A DNA stretch of 64,000 bases, taken from Metapseudomonas boanensis. GTDB taxonomy: Bacteria > Pseudomonadota > Gammaproteobacteria > Pseudomonadales > Pseudomonadaceae. Below, piece by piece: positions 36,003 through 44,658 of the stretch (position 1 is its first letter; each line of letters begins with the position of its first letter). The translations under genes were made by a program, and so were the position numbers. The notes beneath the pieces were generated by a model. The model had not been told where the DNA came from, made no database searches, and saw nothing but the letters and a program-made list of their open reading frames with translations. The DNA lies in contig NZ_JAGTIS010000001.1 in NCBI RefSeq assembly GCF_018704125.1, forward strand, positions 558,001 to 622,000. Reading direction: 5' to 3'.

Positions 36003-36139
36003 AGAGAGAGTACCGGCTATCCGGCTGTCAACTCGCATCTCCCCCAGATTCCGCGATGAACCAAAAAAAGCCCTGCGGCCGGAGCACCAGCCGCAGGGCG
36101 AGATGGCCGGCCGTGGAGAGCCGGACCGGGAGGAGAGGG

Positions 36140-37534
36140 TCAGGCCTGGGGCTGCCAACCACCGCCGAGGGCTTTGTAGATGGCAACGATGCCGCGATAC
36201 AGCTCGACTTCCGCCTGGGCCTGGGCGTCTTCGGCGGCCAGGCGCTCACGCTCCGCATCCAGCAGCACGAGGAAATCCACCGTGCCTTCGCGGTAACGGG
36301 TGGCGGCCTGCTCGGCGGCGGCGCGGGTGGCTTCCGACTGACGTACCAGAGACACCAGCCGCTGCTGGCGCTTGCCGTAGTCGCTGAAGGCGTTCTCCGA
36401 TTCTTCCAGAGCCAGCAGTACCTGCTGCTCGTAGCTGGCCAGCGCGCCTTCGGCGTCGGCTTCGGCACCACGCAGGCGGGCGCGCACGCTACCGAGGTCG
36501 AAGGCCGCCCAGGAAATGGTTGGTGCTACGGCCCAGGCTCGCGCAGCAGATGAACCGATCTGCGAGCCACGCCCGGCCGTGAAGCCAAGGAATCCGGACA
36601 GGCTCACCCTTGGAAAGAGGTCGGCAGTGGCCACACCCACATCGGCCGTGGCCGCTGCCAGTTGGCGCTCGGCGGAGTGCACGTCGGGACGGCGGCGCAG
36701 CAGTTCGGCCGGGTCGCCGATGGGCAGAGCCTTGGCGATCACCGGCAGCGGACGCGGCGACAGGTCCACACTCAATTGTTCTGGGCGTTGACCGAGGAGG
36801 GTGGCAATGCGGTGCTTGGCGCGTGCTTCCTCAGCTTGCAGCTGTGGCAGGCTGGCTTCGGTGGCAGCAAGGCGGCCGTCGGCGCGCAGCACGTCAAGCT
36901 CGCTGCCGACGCCGGCGTCGCGCAGTTGCTCGGTGAGGCCGCGGGATTCCTGCTGGTTCTTCAGGTTTTCGCGGGCGATCCGTTCGCGCAATTGGGCGCC
37001 GCGCAGGTTGCCGTAGGCGTCTACCAGCTCGGCGATCAGGCTGACCTGTAACTGTTGCAGTTCCGCCTCGGCGACGCCGATCCCGGCGTCGTTGGCTTCG
37101 ATCTGACGCTGGATGCGGCCGAACAGGTCCAACTCCCAGGCCATGTCCAGGCCCAGATCATAGCGCTCGGCATTCACCCGCTCCTCGGTGACTCCGGGCT
37201 GCTGGCCCTTGCCGATCTCGGCGCTGGCACCGGCGGTGACCACCGGCAGCTGGTCGTTGCCAACGTCGTCACGGATGGCGCGAGCGGCCTTGAGACGGGC
37301 GAAGGCCACGCGTAGTTCGCGGTTTTCCTTGAGCGACTGCTGCACCAGCTGGTTCAGGGTCGGGTCGTCGAACTGCTGCCACCAGAGGCTTTCGAAACGG
37401 GCGCGGTCATAGGTTTCTGCATCCGCCGAGGCCAGCCGCGCGGGCTCGCTCTGCGGGGCTTTGTAGTCCGGGCCCACTGCGCAGGCGCTCAAGGCCAGTG
37501 CCAGCAGGGCGGGGGCGAAAGCCTTGTTCATCAT
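36140..37534 (-). CDS. oprN: RND efflux outer-membrane factor OprN
   Basis: The 464-residue TolC/OprM-family lipoprotein has a lipobox-type leader (ALLALALSACAVGPDYKAP) and two efflux repeats with the family's SLF...RRPDVHSAERQL region. It forms the outer-membrane channel of the pump encoded upstream. Its ATG overlaps the mexF stop (ATGA), so expression is coupled. The final residues GGGWQPQA are normal. Confidence 0.93.
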   Translation of the reverse strand: MMNKAFAPALLALALSACAVGPDYKAPQSEPARLASADAETYDRARFESLWWQQFDDPTLNQLVQQSLKENRELRVAFARLKAARAIRDDVGNDQLPVVTAGASAEIGKGQQPGVTEERVNAERYDLGLDMAWELDLFGRIQRQIEANDAGIGVAEAELQQLQVSLIAELVDAYGNLRGAQLRERIARENLKNQQESRGLTEQLRDAGVGSELDVLRADGRLAATEASLPQLQAEEARAKHRIATLLGQRPEQLSVDLSPRPLPVIAKALPIGDPAELLRRRPDVHSAERQLAAATADVGVATADLFPRVSLSGFLGFTAGRGSQIGSSAARAWAVAPTISWAAFDLGSVRARLRGAEADAEGALASYEQQVLLALEESENAFSDYGKRQQRLVSLVRQSEATRAAAEQAATRYREGTVDFLVLLDAERERLAAEDAQAQAEVELYRGIVAIYKALGGGWQPQA

Positions 37535-40500
37535 GCGTGTACTTCCTTCAATTGCTGGGCCTTCGCGGCATTGCGTGCTTCACGCTTCTCCACCATGCCG
37601 CGGATCAGGACATAGAACACCGGAGTCAGCAGAAGGCCGAAGAAGGTCACGCCGATCATCCCGGAGAACACTGCCACGCCCATGGCATGGCGCATTTCCG
37701 CACCGGCACCGGAGGAGTACACCAGCGGCACCACGCCCATGATGAAGGCGATGGAAGTCATCAGGATCGGCCGCAGACGCAGGCGGCAAGCTTCCAGCAC
37801 CGCCGAGACGCGATCCAGGCCTTCTTCCTGCTTCTCCTTGGCGAACTCGACGATGAGGATGGCGTTCTTGCATGCAAGCCCCACCAGTACGATCAGGCCG
37901 ATCTGGGTGAAGATGTTGTTGTCGCCACCGGTCAGGATCACGCCGGTGATAGCTGACAGCAGCACCGTCGGCACGATCAGGATCACCGCCAGGGGCAGGC
38001 TCCAGCTCTCGTACTGGGCGGCCAGTACCAGGAAGGCCAGCAGTACGCACAGCGGGAAGACGAAGATTGCGGTGTTGCCGGCGAGAATCTGCTGATAGGT
38101 CAGCTCGGTCCACTCGTAGGTCATGCCGTTGGGCAACTCTTCCTTCAACAGGCGCTCCATGGCGGCTTCGGCCTGCCCGGAGCTGTAGCCCGGTGCGGCG
38201 GCACCGTTGATCTCGGCAGTGATGAAGCCGTTGTAGTGCATTACCCGGTCGGGGCCGGAGCTGTTGCTGACCTTGACGAAGGTCGACAGCGGCACCATCT
38301 CGCCACGGTTGTTGCGCACCTTGAGCTGACCGATCTGCTCGGGATCGAGGCGGAACTGCTGGTCGGCCTGGACGTTCACCTGATAGGTGCGGCCAAAGCG
38401 GTTGAAGTCGTTGGCATAGAGCGAACCCAGGTAGACCTGCATGGTGTCGAAGATATCGCTGATCGCCACACCATGGGTCTTGGCCTTCTCGCGGTCGATA
38501 TCCGCATCGATCTGCGGCACGTTGATCTGGTAGCTGGAGAACAGGCCGGCCAGTTCCGGCACATTCCGGCTCTGGGCAATGACGTTCTGTACCTGCTTGA
38601 ACAGCTCCTCGTAGCCCAGGTCCCCACGGACCTCCACCTGCACGCGGAAGCCGCCGATGGTGCCGAGGCCCATCACAGGCGGCGGCGGGAAGATGGCGAT
38701 GTAGGCATCCTGGATATCGGCAAACTTCGCGTTCAGTGCCGCCGCAATGGCCGCGGCGGACTGGCTCGGATCCGTACGCTCATCGAAGGGTTTCAGCGGG
38801 GTGAACACGATCCCGCTGTTCGGGCTGTTGGTGAATCCGTTGATCGACAGGCCCGGGAAGGCTACCGAGTCAGCCACGCCGGGTTGTTCCAGTGCGATGG
38901 CGGACATCTTCTTGATGACTTCTTCGGTGCGGTCGAGGCTGGCGGCGTCCGGCAATTGGGCGAAGGCCACCAGGTACTGCTTGTCCTGTTGCGGTACGAA
39001 ACCGCCCGGGGTGGTGGAGAAGCCCAGATAGGTCAGGCCCATCAGCCCGGCATAGACAAACAGCGCGACGGAGCTGCCACGCAGCACGCGTTTCACCGTA
39101 CCGACGTAGCCGTGGCTACCGCGATCGAACAGCCGGTTGAACGGACGGAACAGCCAGCCGCCGAGCAACTTGTCGAGCAGGCGCGAGAAGCGGTCCTTCG
39201 GCGCGTGGTGGTCTTTCAGCAGCACGGCGGCCAGGGCCGGCGACAGGGTCAGCGAGTTGAACGCCGAGATGATGGTGGAGATCGCGATGGTCAGCGCGAA
39301 CTGCTGGTAGAACTGCCCGGTAAGGCCGGAAATGAAGGCGGTCGGCACAAACACGGCGCAGAGCACCAGGGCGGTCGCGATGATCGGCCCGGTCACCTCC
39401 TTCATGGCCTGCTTGGTGGCTTCCACCGGCGACTTGCCGAGGCCGATGTTCCGCTCGACGTTCTCCACGACCACGATGGCGTCGTCGACCACGATGCCGA
39501 TAGCCAGCACCAGGCCGAACAGCGACAGTGCGTTGAGTGAGAAACCGAACATGTGCATCACCGCGAAGGTGCCAATCAGCGAGACCGGCACGGCGGCCAG
39601 CGGGATGATCGAAGCGCGCCAGGTCTGCAGGAACAGGATCACCACCAGAACCACGAGCACGATGGCTTCGAGCAGGGTGTGTACCACCGCCTCGATGGAA
39701 CCGCGCACGAAGATGGTCGGGTCATAGACGATCTGATAGTCGACGCCCTCGGGGAAGCCTTTCTTCAGCTCCTCCATGCGATTACGCACCTTGTCGGAGA
39801 TGTCGATGGCGTTGGAGCCCGGCAGCTGGAAGATCGGAATGGCCACGGCCGGCTGGTTGTTCAGCAGGGAGCGCAGGGCGTACTGGCTGGAACCCAGTTC
39901 GATGCGGGCGATGTCCTTCAGGCGGGTGATTTCACCGTCTTCGCCGGCACGGATGATGATGTTCTCGAACTCATCCTCGGTGACCAGGCGGCCCTGGGTA
40001 TTGATCGACAGCTGGAAATCCGTGGCGCCGGGTGCGGGAGGTGCACCGAGGGAGCCGGCGGCGACCTGCCGATTCTGTTCGCGGATGGCGGTGACCACGT
40101 CGGTCGCGGTGAGGTTGCGCGAGGCGACCTTGTTCGGGTCGAGCCACACGCGCAGGGAATAGTTGCCCATGCCGAACAGCTGCACGTCACCCACGCCGTC
40201 CAGTCGCGCCAGCTCGTCCTTGACGTTGAGGACGGCATAGTTGGACAGGTAGAGCATGTCGTAGCGCTTATCCGGCGAGGTCAGGTGAACCACCATGGTC
40301 AGGGTGGGCGAGGCTTTGTCGACGGTCACGCCGAGCCGCTGCACTTCAGTCGGCAGGGTGGGCATGGTCCGGGTGACGCGGTTCTGCACCTGCACCTGGG
40401 CCGTGTCCAGGTTGGTGCCGAGAGCGAAGGTGATGGTCAGCGTCATCTTGCCGTCGGCAGTGGCCTGGGAGGACATGTAGAGCATGTTCTCGACGCCGGT

Positions 40501-40713
40501 GATGGCCTGCTCCAAGGGCGCGGCAACGGTCTCACCGATCACCTTGGGGTTGGCTCCGGGGAAGTTGGCGCGGACCACCACGGTGGGCGGCACCACTTCC
40601 GGGTACTCGCTGATCGGCAGCTGGAACAGCGAGATGGCCCCGCCGATCAGGATGATCAGCGAGAGCACGGCGGCGAAGATCGGCCGCTGGATGAAGAATT
40701 GCGAGAAGTTCAT
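37531..40713 (-). CDS. mexF: RND efflux inner-membrane transporter MexF
   Basis: MexF is the proton-driven pump of MexEF-OprN, which exports chloramphenicol, fluoroquinolones, trimethoprim and quorum-sensing precursors in P. aeruginosa. The 1060-residue protein begins MNFSQFFIQRPIFAAVLSL and follows MexF closely. The proton-relay Asp pair is in GIVVDDAIVVVENVER and the family GxPxLK-like C-terminal region is present (LEACRLRLRPILMTS). It lies 12 bases after mexE and overlaps oprN by four bases. Confidence 0.95.
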   Translation of the reverse strand: MNFSQFFIQRPIFAAVLSLIILIGGAISLFQLPISEYPEVVPPTVVVRANFPGANPKVIGETVAAPLEQAITGVENMLYMSSQATADGKMTLTITFALGTNLDTAQVQVQNRVTRTMPTLPTEVQRLGVTVDKASPTLTMVVHLTSPDKRYDMLYLSNYAVLNVKDELARLDGVGDVQLFGMGNYSLRVWLDPNKVASRNLTATDVVTAIREQNRQVAAGSLGAPPAPGATDFQLSINTQGRLVTEDEFENIIIRAGEDGEITRLKDIARIELGSSQYALRSLLNNQPAVAIPIFQLPGSNAIDISDKVRNRMEELKKGFPEGVDYQIVYDPTIFVRGSIEAVVHTLLEAIVLVVLVVILFLQTWRASIIPLAAVPVSLIGTFAVMHMFGFSLNALSLFGLVLAIGIVVDDAIVVVENVERNIGLGKSPVEATKQAMKEVTGPIIATALVLCAVFVPTAFISGLTGQFYQQFALTIAISTIISAFNSLTLSPALAAVLLKDHHAPKDRFSRLLDKLLGGWLFRPFNRLFDRGSHGYVGTVKRVLRGSSVALFVYAGLMGLTYLGFSTTPGGFVPQQDKQYLVAFAQLPDAASLDRTEEVIKKMSAIALEQPGVADSVAFPGLSINGFTNSPNSGIVFTPLKPFDERTDPSQSAAAIAAALNAKFADIQDAYIAIFPPPPVMGLGTIGGFRVQVEVRGDLGYEELFKQVQNVIAQSRNVPELAGLFSSYQINVPQIDADIDREKAKTHGVAISDIFDTMQVYLGSLYANDFNRFGRTYQVNVQADQQFRLDPEQIGQLKVRNNRGEMVPLSTFVKVSNSSGPDRVMHYNGFITAEINGAAAPGYSSGQAEAAMERLLKEELPNGMTYEWTELTYQQILAGNTAIFVFPLCVLLAFLVLAAQYESWSLPLAVILIVPTVLLSAITGVILTGGDNNIFTQIGLIVLVGLACKNAILIVEFAKEKQEEGLDRVSAVLEACRLRLRPILMTSIAFIMGVVPLVYSSGAGAEMRHAMGVAVFSGMIGVTFFGLLLTPVFYVLIRGMVEKREARNAAKAQQLKEVHA

Positions 40714-40725
40714 CGATCTGGCCTC

Positions 40726-41967
40726 TTAACCGCGCGATGCCGGGATCGGCTGCACATTCTTGACGGCGACTTGCGGTGCCTTGTGTCCGGCCACAGCTTC
40801 ACGCTGGCGCGCCAGGGCCGCCAGGGTGTCTGCGTCGGCCATCGGCACGCCCTGCGGTTCCACTGGCATACCGGGGCGGGCGCGCTGCAGGCCGTTGACC
40901 ACGATCTTCTCGCCCTTGGCCAGGCCGTTGCGGACGATGCGCAGGCCTTCCAGCTTCGGGCCGAGCTCGATGGCGCGGTAGGCAACCTTGTTGTCATTGC
41001 CCAGCACCAGCACGAACTTCTTGCCGAGGTCGGTGCCGACGGCCACGTCCTTGATCAGAGTGGCGGAGTAAGTTTCGCTGCCCACCAGTTTGAGGCGCGC
41101 ATAGAGGCCGGGGGTGAAACGGCCATCCCGGTTGTCGAACACGGCCCGGCCACGGATGGTGCCGGTGCGCGGGTTGACCTGGTTGTCGAGGAAGTCCAGC
41201 TGGCCCAGGTGCGGGTTGCCATCCTCGCTGGACAGGCCCATGTACACCGGGCTGGCGGCACGAGTGTCGGCACCGGCCTTGCGGGCCAGTTCAACGTACT
41301 TGAGGAAGGTGCGCTCGTCGGCATCGAAATAGGCGTAGACCTTATCGGTGGAGACCACCGAGGTCAGCAGCGATTGGCCGGCGTTGACGAGGTTGCCCTC
41401 GGTGATCTCGGCGCGGCTGACACGGCCGTCGATGGGCGCGGTGACGCGGGTGAAGCTGAGGTTGAGCCTGGCGTTGTCCAGTTGGGCCTGGATGGCGGCG
41501 ACGGCGGCCTGGGCTTCCTGCGCGGCGCTGGCGCGGGCATCGGCCAGTTCGGCGGAGATGGCGTTGCTCTGTCGCAGGCGCTCGCCGCGACGGGCTTCGT
41601 TGACGGCGCGGGTCTGCCCGGCGCGGGCTTGTTGCAGCTGGGCTTCCAGTCGCTTGACCTCGGCCTCGAAGGGGCGAGGGTCGATCTGGAACAGCAGGTC
41701 GCCCTTCTTCACCAGACTGCCTTCATCGAAGGCGACGCGGTCAATGTAGCCGGACACGCGCGGCCGGATATCGACGGATTCCGGCGCCTCCAGGCGGCCG
41801 GTGAACTCGTCCCATTCGTTGAGCGGCTGTTCGATCACTTCGGCAACGCTGACCTTGGGGGCAGCGGTCGAAAGGTTGGCTTCCGGTGCCTTGCCGCACG
41901 CAACCAGCACCACCGCCGCCGCCAGGGTCAGGGGGTAACGCCAGAATTTATTGTGTGATGCTTCCAT
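40726..41967 (-). CDS. mexE: RND efflux periplasmic adaptor MexE
   Basis: The 413-residue adaptor has a lipoprotein leader (LAAAVVLVACGKAPEA), the biotinyl-lipoyl part with ESVDIRPRVSGYIDRV, a coiled-coil hairpin (LEAQLQQARAGQTRAVNEARR) and the beta-barrel part (DGRVSRAEITEGNLV). It links MexF and OprN. It is the first gene of the operon; a MexT-like box is about 80 bases upstream. No mexT or mexS is nearby. Confidence 0.94.
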   Translation of the reverse strand: MEASHNKFWRYPLTLAAAVVLVACGKAPEANLSTAAPKVSVAEVIEQPLNEWDEFTGRLEAPESVDIRPRVSGYIDRVAFDEGSLVKKGDLLFQIDPRPFEAEVKRLEAQLQQARAGQTRAVNEARRGERLRQSNAISAELADARASAAQEAQAAVAAIQAQLDNARLNLSFTRVTAPIDGRVSRAEITEGNLVNAGQSLLTSVVSTDKVYAYFDADERTFLKYVELARKAGADTRAASPVYMGLSSEDGNPHLGQLDFLDNQVNPRTGTIRGRAVFDNRDGRFTPGLYARLKLVGSETYSATLIKDVAVGTDLGKKFVLVLGNDNKVAYRAIELGPKLEGLRIVRNGLAKGEKIVVNGLQRARPGMPVEPQGVPMADADTLAALARQREAVAGHKAPQVAVKNVQPIPASRG

Positions 41968-42045
41968 GAGACAGCTCCGCCAATTGCTTTTCTGAATGGG
42001 CGGAGTCTGCGGCGGGGCTCTACATGAGACGAATCGAACGGCCTA

Positions 42046-42069
42046 AAGGTGAATATCATCAGGAGTGAT
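42046..42069 (-). promoter_or_regulatory. MexT-like nod-box upstream of mexE
   Basis: On the minus strand ATCA-CTCCT-GATGAT-ATTC-ACCTT fits the MexT motif as I recall it (ATCA-N5-GTCGAT-N4-ACYAT) at most fixed positions. It lies 79-102 bases upstream of mexE and reads toward it. The regulator gene would be elsewhere. Confidence 0.5.
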
Positions 42070-42160
42070 GTAAGCGATATTGGCCGAGCTGAAGTAATGG
42101 CTGGTCAGCGCAGGAGGCTGGGCCCATGCTTTTGCGTGGGTAAACGAGGACGCTGACAAT

Positions 42161-42871
42161 ATGCAACGAATTTCCCGGTTTGGTGTGGTGGAAGGCCTGG
42201 ATGCCGAGCGACGCCTGCTCGATCAGGTCCAACGCGGGGAGGTGGGCTGCGGGTTGCTGTTCTGGCGGCCGGTCGAAGTCGCGCTGGTGATGCCACAGCG
42301 GATGAGCCGGCATGCTGGGTTCGACGAGGCCCAGGCGCGCTGTGCAGCATTGGGCTGGCCGGTTGCACTGCGCGACACGGGAGGCGAACCGGTCCCGCAG
42401 TCGCCCGCCGTGCTGAACGTGGCACTTGCCTATGCGCTGCCACCGAGGGAAGCCGAGCTTACGCGAATCGAAAGGGCGTACCTGCGGCTGTGCCAGCCGA
42501 TGCTGGACTGGCTGACTCAACTGGGGCTGGATGCCGGGTTGGGGGAGGTGGATGGTGCCTTCTGCGACGGCCGATACAACGTCAACATCGAACAGCGGAA
42601 GCTGGTCGGTACCGCCCAACGCTGGCGCCGCCGACGTGAGGACGGCTGCCACGTGGTGCTGGCCCACGGTGCCGTGCTGATGGAGAACCAGCGCGAGTCG
42701 ATGGTAGACGTGGTGAATGCCTTTTACGAGACGTGCGGCCTGCCAGACCGCTGTCGTGCCACGAGTCATATCGCGCTGGATGAGCGGATTGCCGATACCT
42801 GGGCAGTGGTCGACAGGCTGTGGGATGACTATCGAGTGGCGTTGGCCGAAGCGGGGCTGGCACTGGAATGA
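42161..42871 (+). CDS. Lipoate-protein ligase A-like protein
   Basis: The 236-residue protein belongs to the biotin/lipoate ligase fold. It has an RRL-type N-terminal region, RYNVNIEQRKLVGTAQRWRRR with the likely adenylate-binding Lys and HGAVLM. Such proteins attach or transfer lipoate or octanoate, but this short form lacks a recognisable C-terminal domain and its substrate is uncertain. It starts after a poor ribosome site (GCTGACAAT). It is divergent from mexE and followed by the sRNA gene. Confidence 0.8.
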   Translation: MQRISRFGVVEGLDAERRLLDQVQRGEVGCGLLFWRPVEVALVMPQRMSRHAGFDEAQARCAALGWPVALRDTGGEPVPQSPAVLNVALAYALPPREAELTRIERAYLRLCQPMLDWLTQLGLDAGLGEVDGAFCDGRYNVNIEQRKLVGTAQRWRRRREDGCHVVLAHGAVLMENQRESMVDVVNAFYETCGLPDRCRATSHIALDERIADTWAVVDRLWDDYRVALAEAGLALE

Positions 42872-42910
42872 GGGGGGCGAGCCTCAGGCTCGAAAGTTTC
42901 GAGAATACGC

Positions 42911-42941
42911 TTGACTATAAAATGAGAAGCATTATTATTCG
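42911..42941 (+). promoter_or_regulatory. Fur-regulated promoter of the PrrF-type sRNA
   Basis: TTGACT (42911-42916) and TATTAT (42933-42938) form a sigma-70 promoter with a 16-base spacer. The overlapping AATGAGAAGCATTATTATTC (42921-42940) is a good match to the Fur box with ATWAT repeats. Fur-Fe would block transcription in iron-rich cells. Confidence 0.8.
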
Positions 42942-42945
42942 CATC

Positions 42946-43058
42946 ACTGGCTTCGCGGCCAGCTGGATAAACTGACAGGCCCAGTTTGGACTCATCAGAT
43001 TATCTCCTCATCAGGCTAATCACGGTTTTTGACCCGGCTACGCGCCGGGTCTTTTTTT
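42946..43058 (+). ncRNA. prrF: PrrF-type iron-responsive small RNA
   Basis: A transcript of about 113 nt would start near 42946. It begins with a hairpin ACTGGC-TTCGC-GGCCAGC, contains the core GATTATCTCCTCATCAGGC that pairs with iron-protein mRNAs in PrrF RNAs, and ends in the terminator at 43031-43058. PrrF lowers expression of iron-using proteins when iron is scarce. Size, core, Fur box and terminator agree. Only one copy is here, whereas P. aeruginosa has two in tandem. Confidence 0.8.
43031..43058 (+). terminator. Terminator of the PrrF-type sRNA
   Basis: GACCCGGC-TACGC-GCCGGGTC followed by seven T. Confidence 0.92.
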
Positions 43059-43243
43059 GCTTGTGATTTCGTCGGGTATGGCACGAATACCTCCCTTTCC
43101 TTCGGGGCGGGGGTGAGGGCGGCCGTCTGCACGGACCTGCGGTCTTCCACTCGCTTTTGAATTCACTCCTGCAGGGCTGGGCCCGGTCGCAGAGGAGGAT
43201 GTGAACAGCGACACCTACCCGACATCCAGGGGGTGTCACCCGA

Positions 43244-44473
43244 TCAATGCCCCTTGGCCTTCCTGATGCGCAAGAAGATGCCACCGAGGATCAACGCAGC
43301 CACCGGCGCCAGGACGAGCATGGCGGTCCTGGCCGAAATGTCCACGCCAACGCCATGCAGGCCTTCATAGAACAGCTTGAACAGGCTCAGCAGGTAATAG
43401 CTGATGGCGATGATCGAGAGGCCCTCGACCGCTTTCTGGATCTTGATCTGTGTATCGGCGCGCGCATTCAGGCTGCGGAGGATCTCCGAGTTCTGCTCCT
43501 CCACTTCCACCTGCACCCGCGCCTGCAGCAGGTCGCCCAGGTTGGCCACGCTCTGGCTCAGCCGCACGAGGCGCTGGTCGGTGGCGGCGCAATAACGCAC
43601 GGTGGGCTTGAAGCGCCGCTCGATGAATACTCCCAGCCGCTGGCAGTCGCCGACATGGGCTTCGCGCAGCTCGGTAATCCGCTCGAACACGATCTGCGAA
43701 TAGGCCTCGGTGGCGCTGAAACGTTTACGAGTACGCGCTGTGCTGCGGACGATGCGCGCGGAGAGCGAGGCGATGTCGGCAGACAGCGCCTTGGCGCTGC
43801 TGGTACCTTCGGCGTTGCGGTCGGAGAGGGCCGCCAGCTCCTTGTCGTATTCCTTGAGCTGCAGGCTCACGGCTTGGGCCACTGGCAGCGTCAGCGAGGC
43901 CATCATGCGGTAGGTCTCGATTTCCAGCAGCCGGCGGATCATTCGTCCCAGGCGATACGCATTGAGCCGGCGGTTGACCAGCAGGATGCGGTTGATGCCG
44001 TCCTCGGTCAGGCGGAAGTCGGACCAGGCGATGGCATCGCCGCCACCCAACGTCGAACCGGACGGATCCTTGAAACCGTAGTGGGCGTGATCACCGCTCC
44101 AGTCCTGCTCGGATTCCACCAGCACCTGGTCGGCGTTGATCAGCAGGTGCCTGTGGTCGGCGACCAACTGGCCGAGCGCTTCTGGCAGGGGGGGCCAGGG
44201 TTCGTCGCCAGGAGCCTTGGGCACCACCAAGGTGAGGGTGAAGAACTCGGTGTGGCGTTCCCATTTCAGGGTGTTTTCGCCGAGGCGGAGCAGGCCTTGC
44301 GAACCATTGCTGGCGAGTGAGGCGTCGGCGGCCTGATTCAGTCGGTCGACCAGGGCATCGCAGACGTCATCGGCATCGGCGAAGGCAAAATGATAGACAT
44401 GCGCCGGATCACGAAAGTAGATCGACGGCCGCGAATGCAGTTCGTTGTGCAGGGCTTTGCGAAGTGGGTGCAT
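43244..44473 (-). CDS. DUF3422 family membrane-anchored protein
   Basis: The 409-residue protein begins HPLRKALHNELHSRPS, the hallmark of DUF3422, and ends with two close hydrophobic helices (about residues 350-370 and 382-400) and a basic tail. The middle has coiled-coil stretches (residues about 200-330). The family is common in proteobacteria; no function is known. It stands alone, with the chemoreceptor gene behind it on the same strand. Confidence 0.9.
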   Translation of the reverse strand: MHPLRKALHNELHSRPSIYFRDPAHVYHFAFADADDVCDALVDRLNQAADASLASNGSQGLLRLGENTLKWERHTEFFTLTLVVPKAPGDEPWPPLPEALGQLVADHRHLLINADQVLVESEQDWSGDHAHYGFKDPSGSTLGGGDAIAWSDFRLTEDGINRILLVNRRLNAYRLGRMIRRLLEIETYRMMASLTLPVAQAVSLQLKEYDKELAALSDRNAEGTSSAKALSADIASLSARIVRSTARTRKRFSATEAYSQIVFERITELREAHVGDCQRLGVFIERRFKPTVRYCAATDQRLVRLSQSVANLGDLLQARVQVEVEEQNSEILRSLNARADTQIKIQKAVEGLSIIAISYYLLSLFKLFYEGLHGVGVDISARTAMLVLAPVAALILGGIFLRIRKAKGH

Positions 44474-44658
44474 GAAAACTTCTGCAGGCTAGGAGGTTGT
44501 TTTTCTGGATGACGCAAACTCCCGGGTAGGCAGTCACAGGTTCCGACCGATTTCGCGGTGGTGTGCCGCCGACCAGTTGGGGCGGGTAGCCCCTCAGGCC
44601 GACGGCGACGGGATTGGCAGACGGGCTGCCGGTGAGACGCGCCCATGTCTTGTGAACT

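Larger units (their letters stand above)
35479..36062 (+). mobile_element. Internally deleted ISL3-family element
   Basis: Imperfect 38-bp inverted repeats at 35479-35516 and 36025-36062 share GGTTC, GAATCTGGGGG and GCGAGTTGACAG with about six differences. Between them only the first hundred codons of an ISL3 transposase remain, followed by unrelated sequence with a REP palindrome. The element is 584 bp and cannot make a transposase, but its ends look complete, so it could be moved in trans. Confidence 0.75.

Noticed and set aside
38236-41958. Very long plus-strand frames opposite mexF and mexE
   Set aside because: They are shadows caused by third-position GC bias of the RND genes; composition is Gln/His/Arg-rich without domains.
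42059-42769. Minus-strand 236-codon open frame
   Set aside because: It lies opposite the lipoate-ligase-like gene, which has real family motifs; the minus frame is its shadow.
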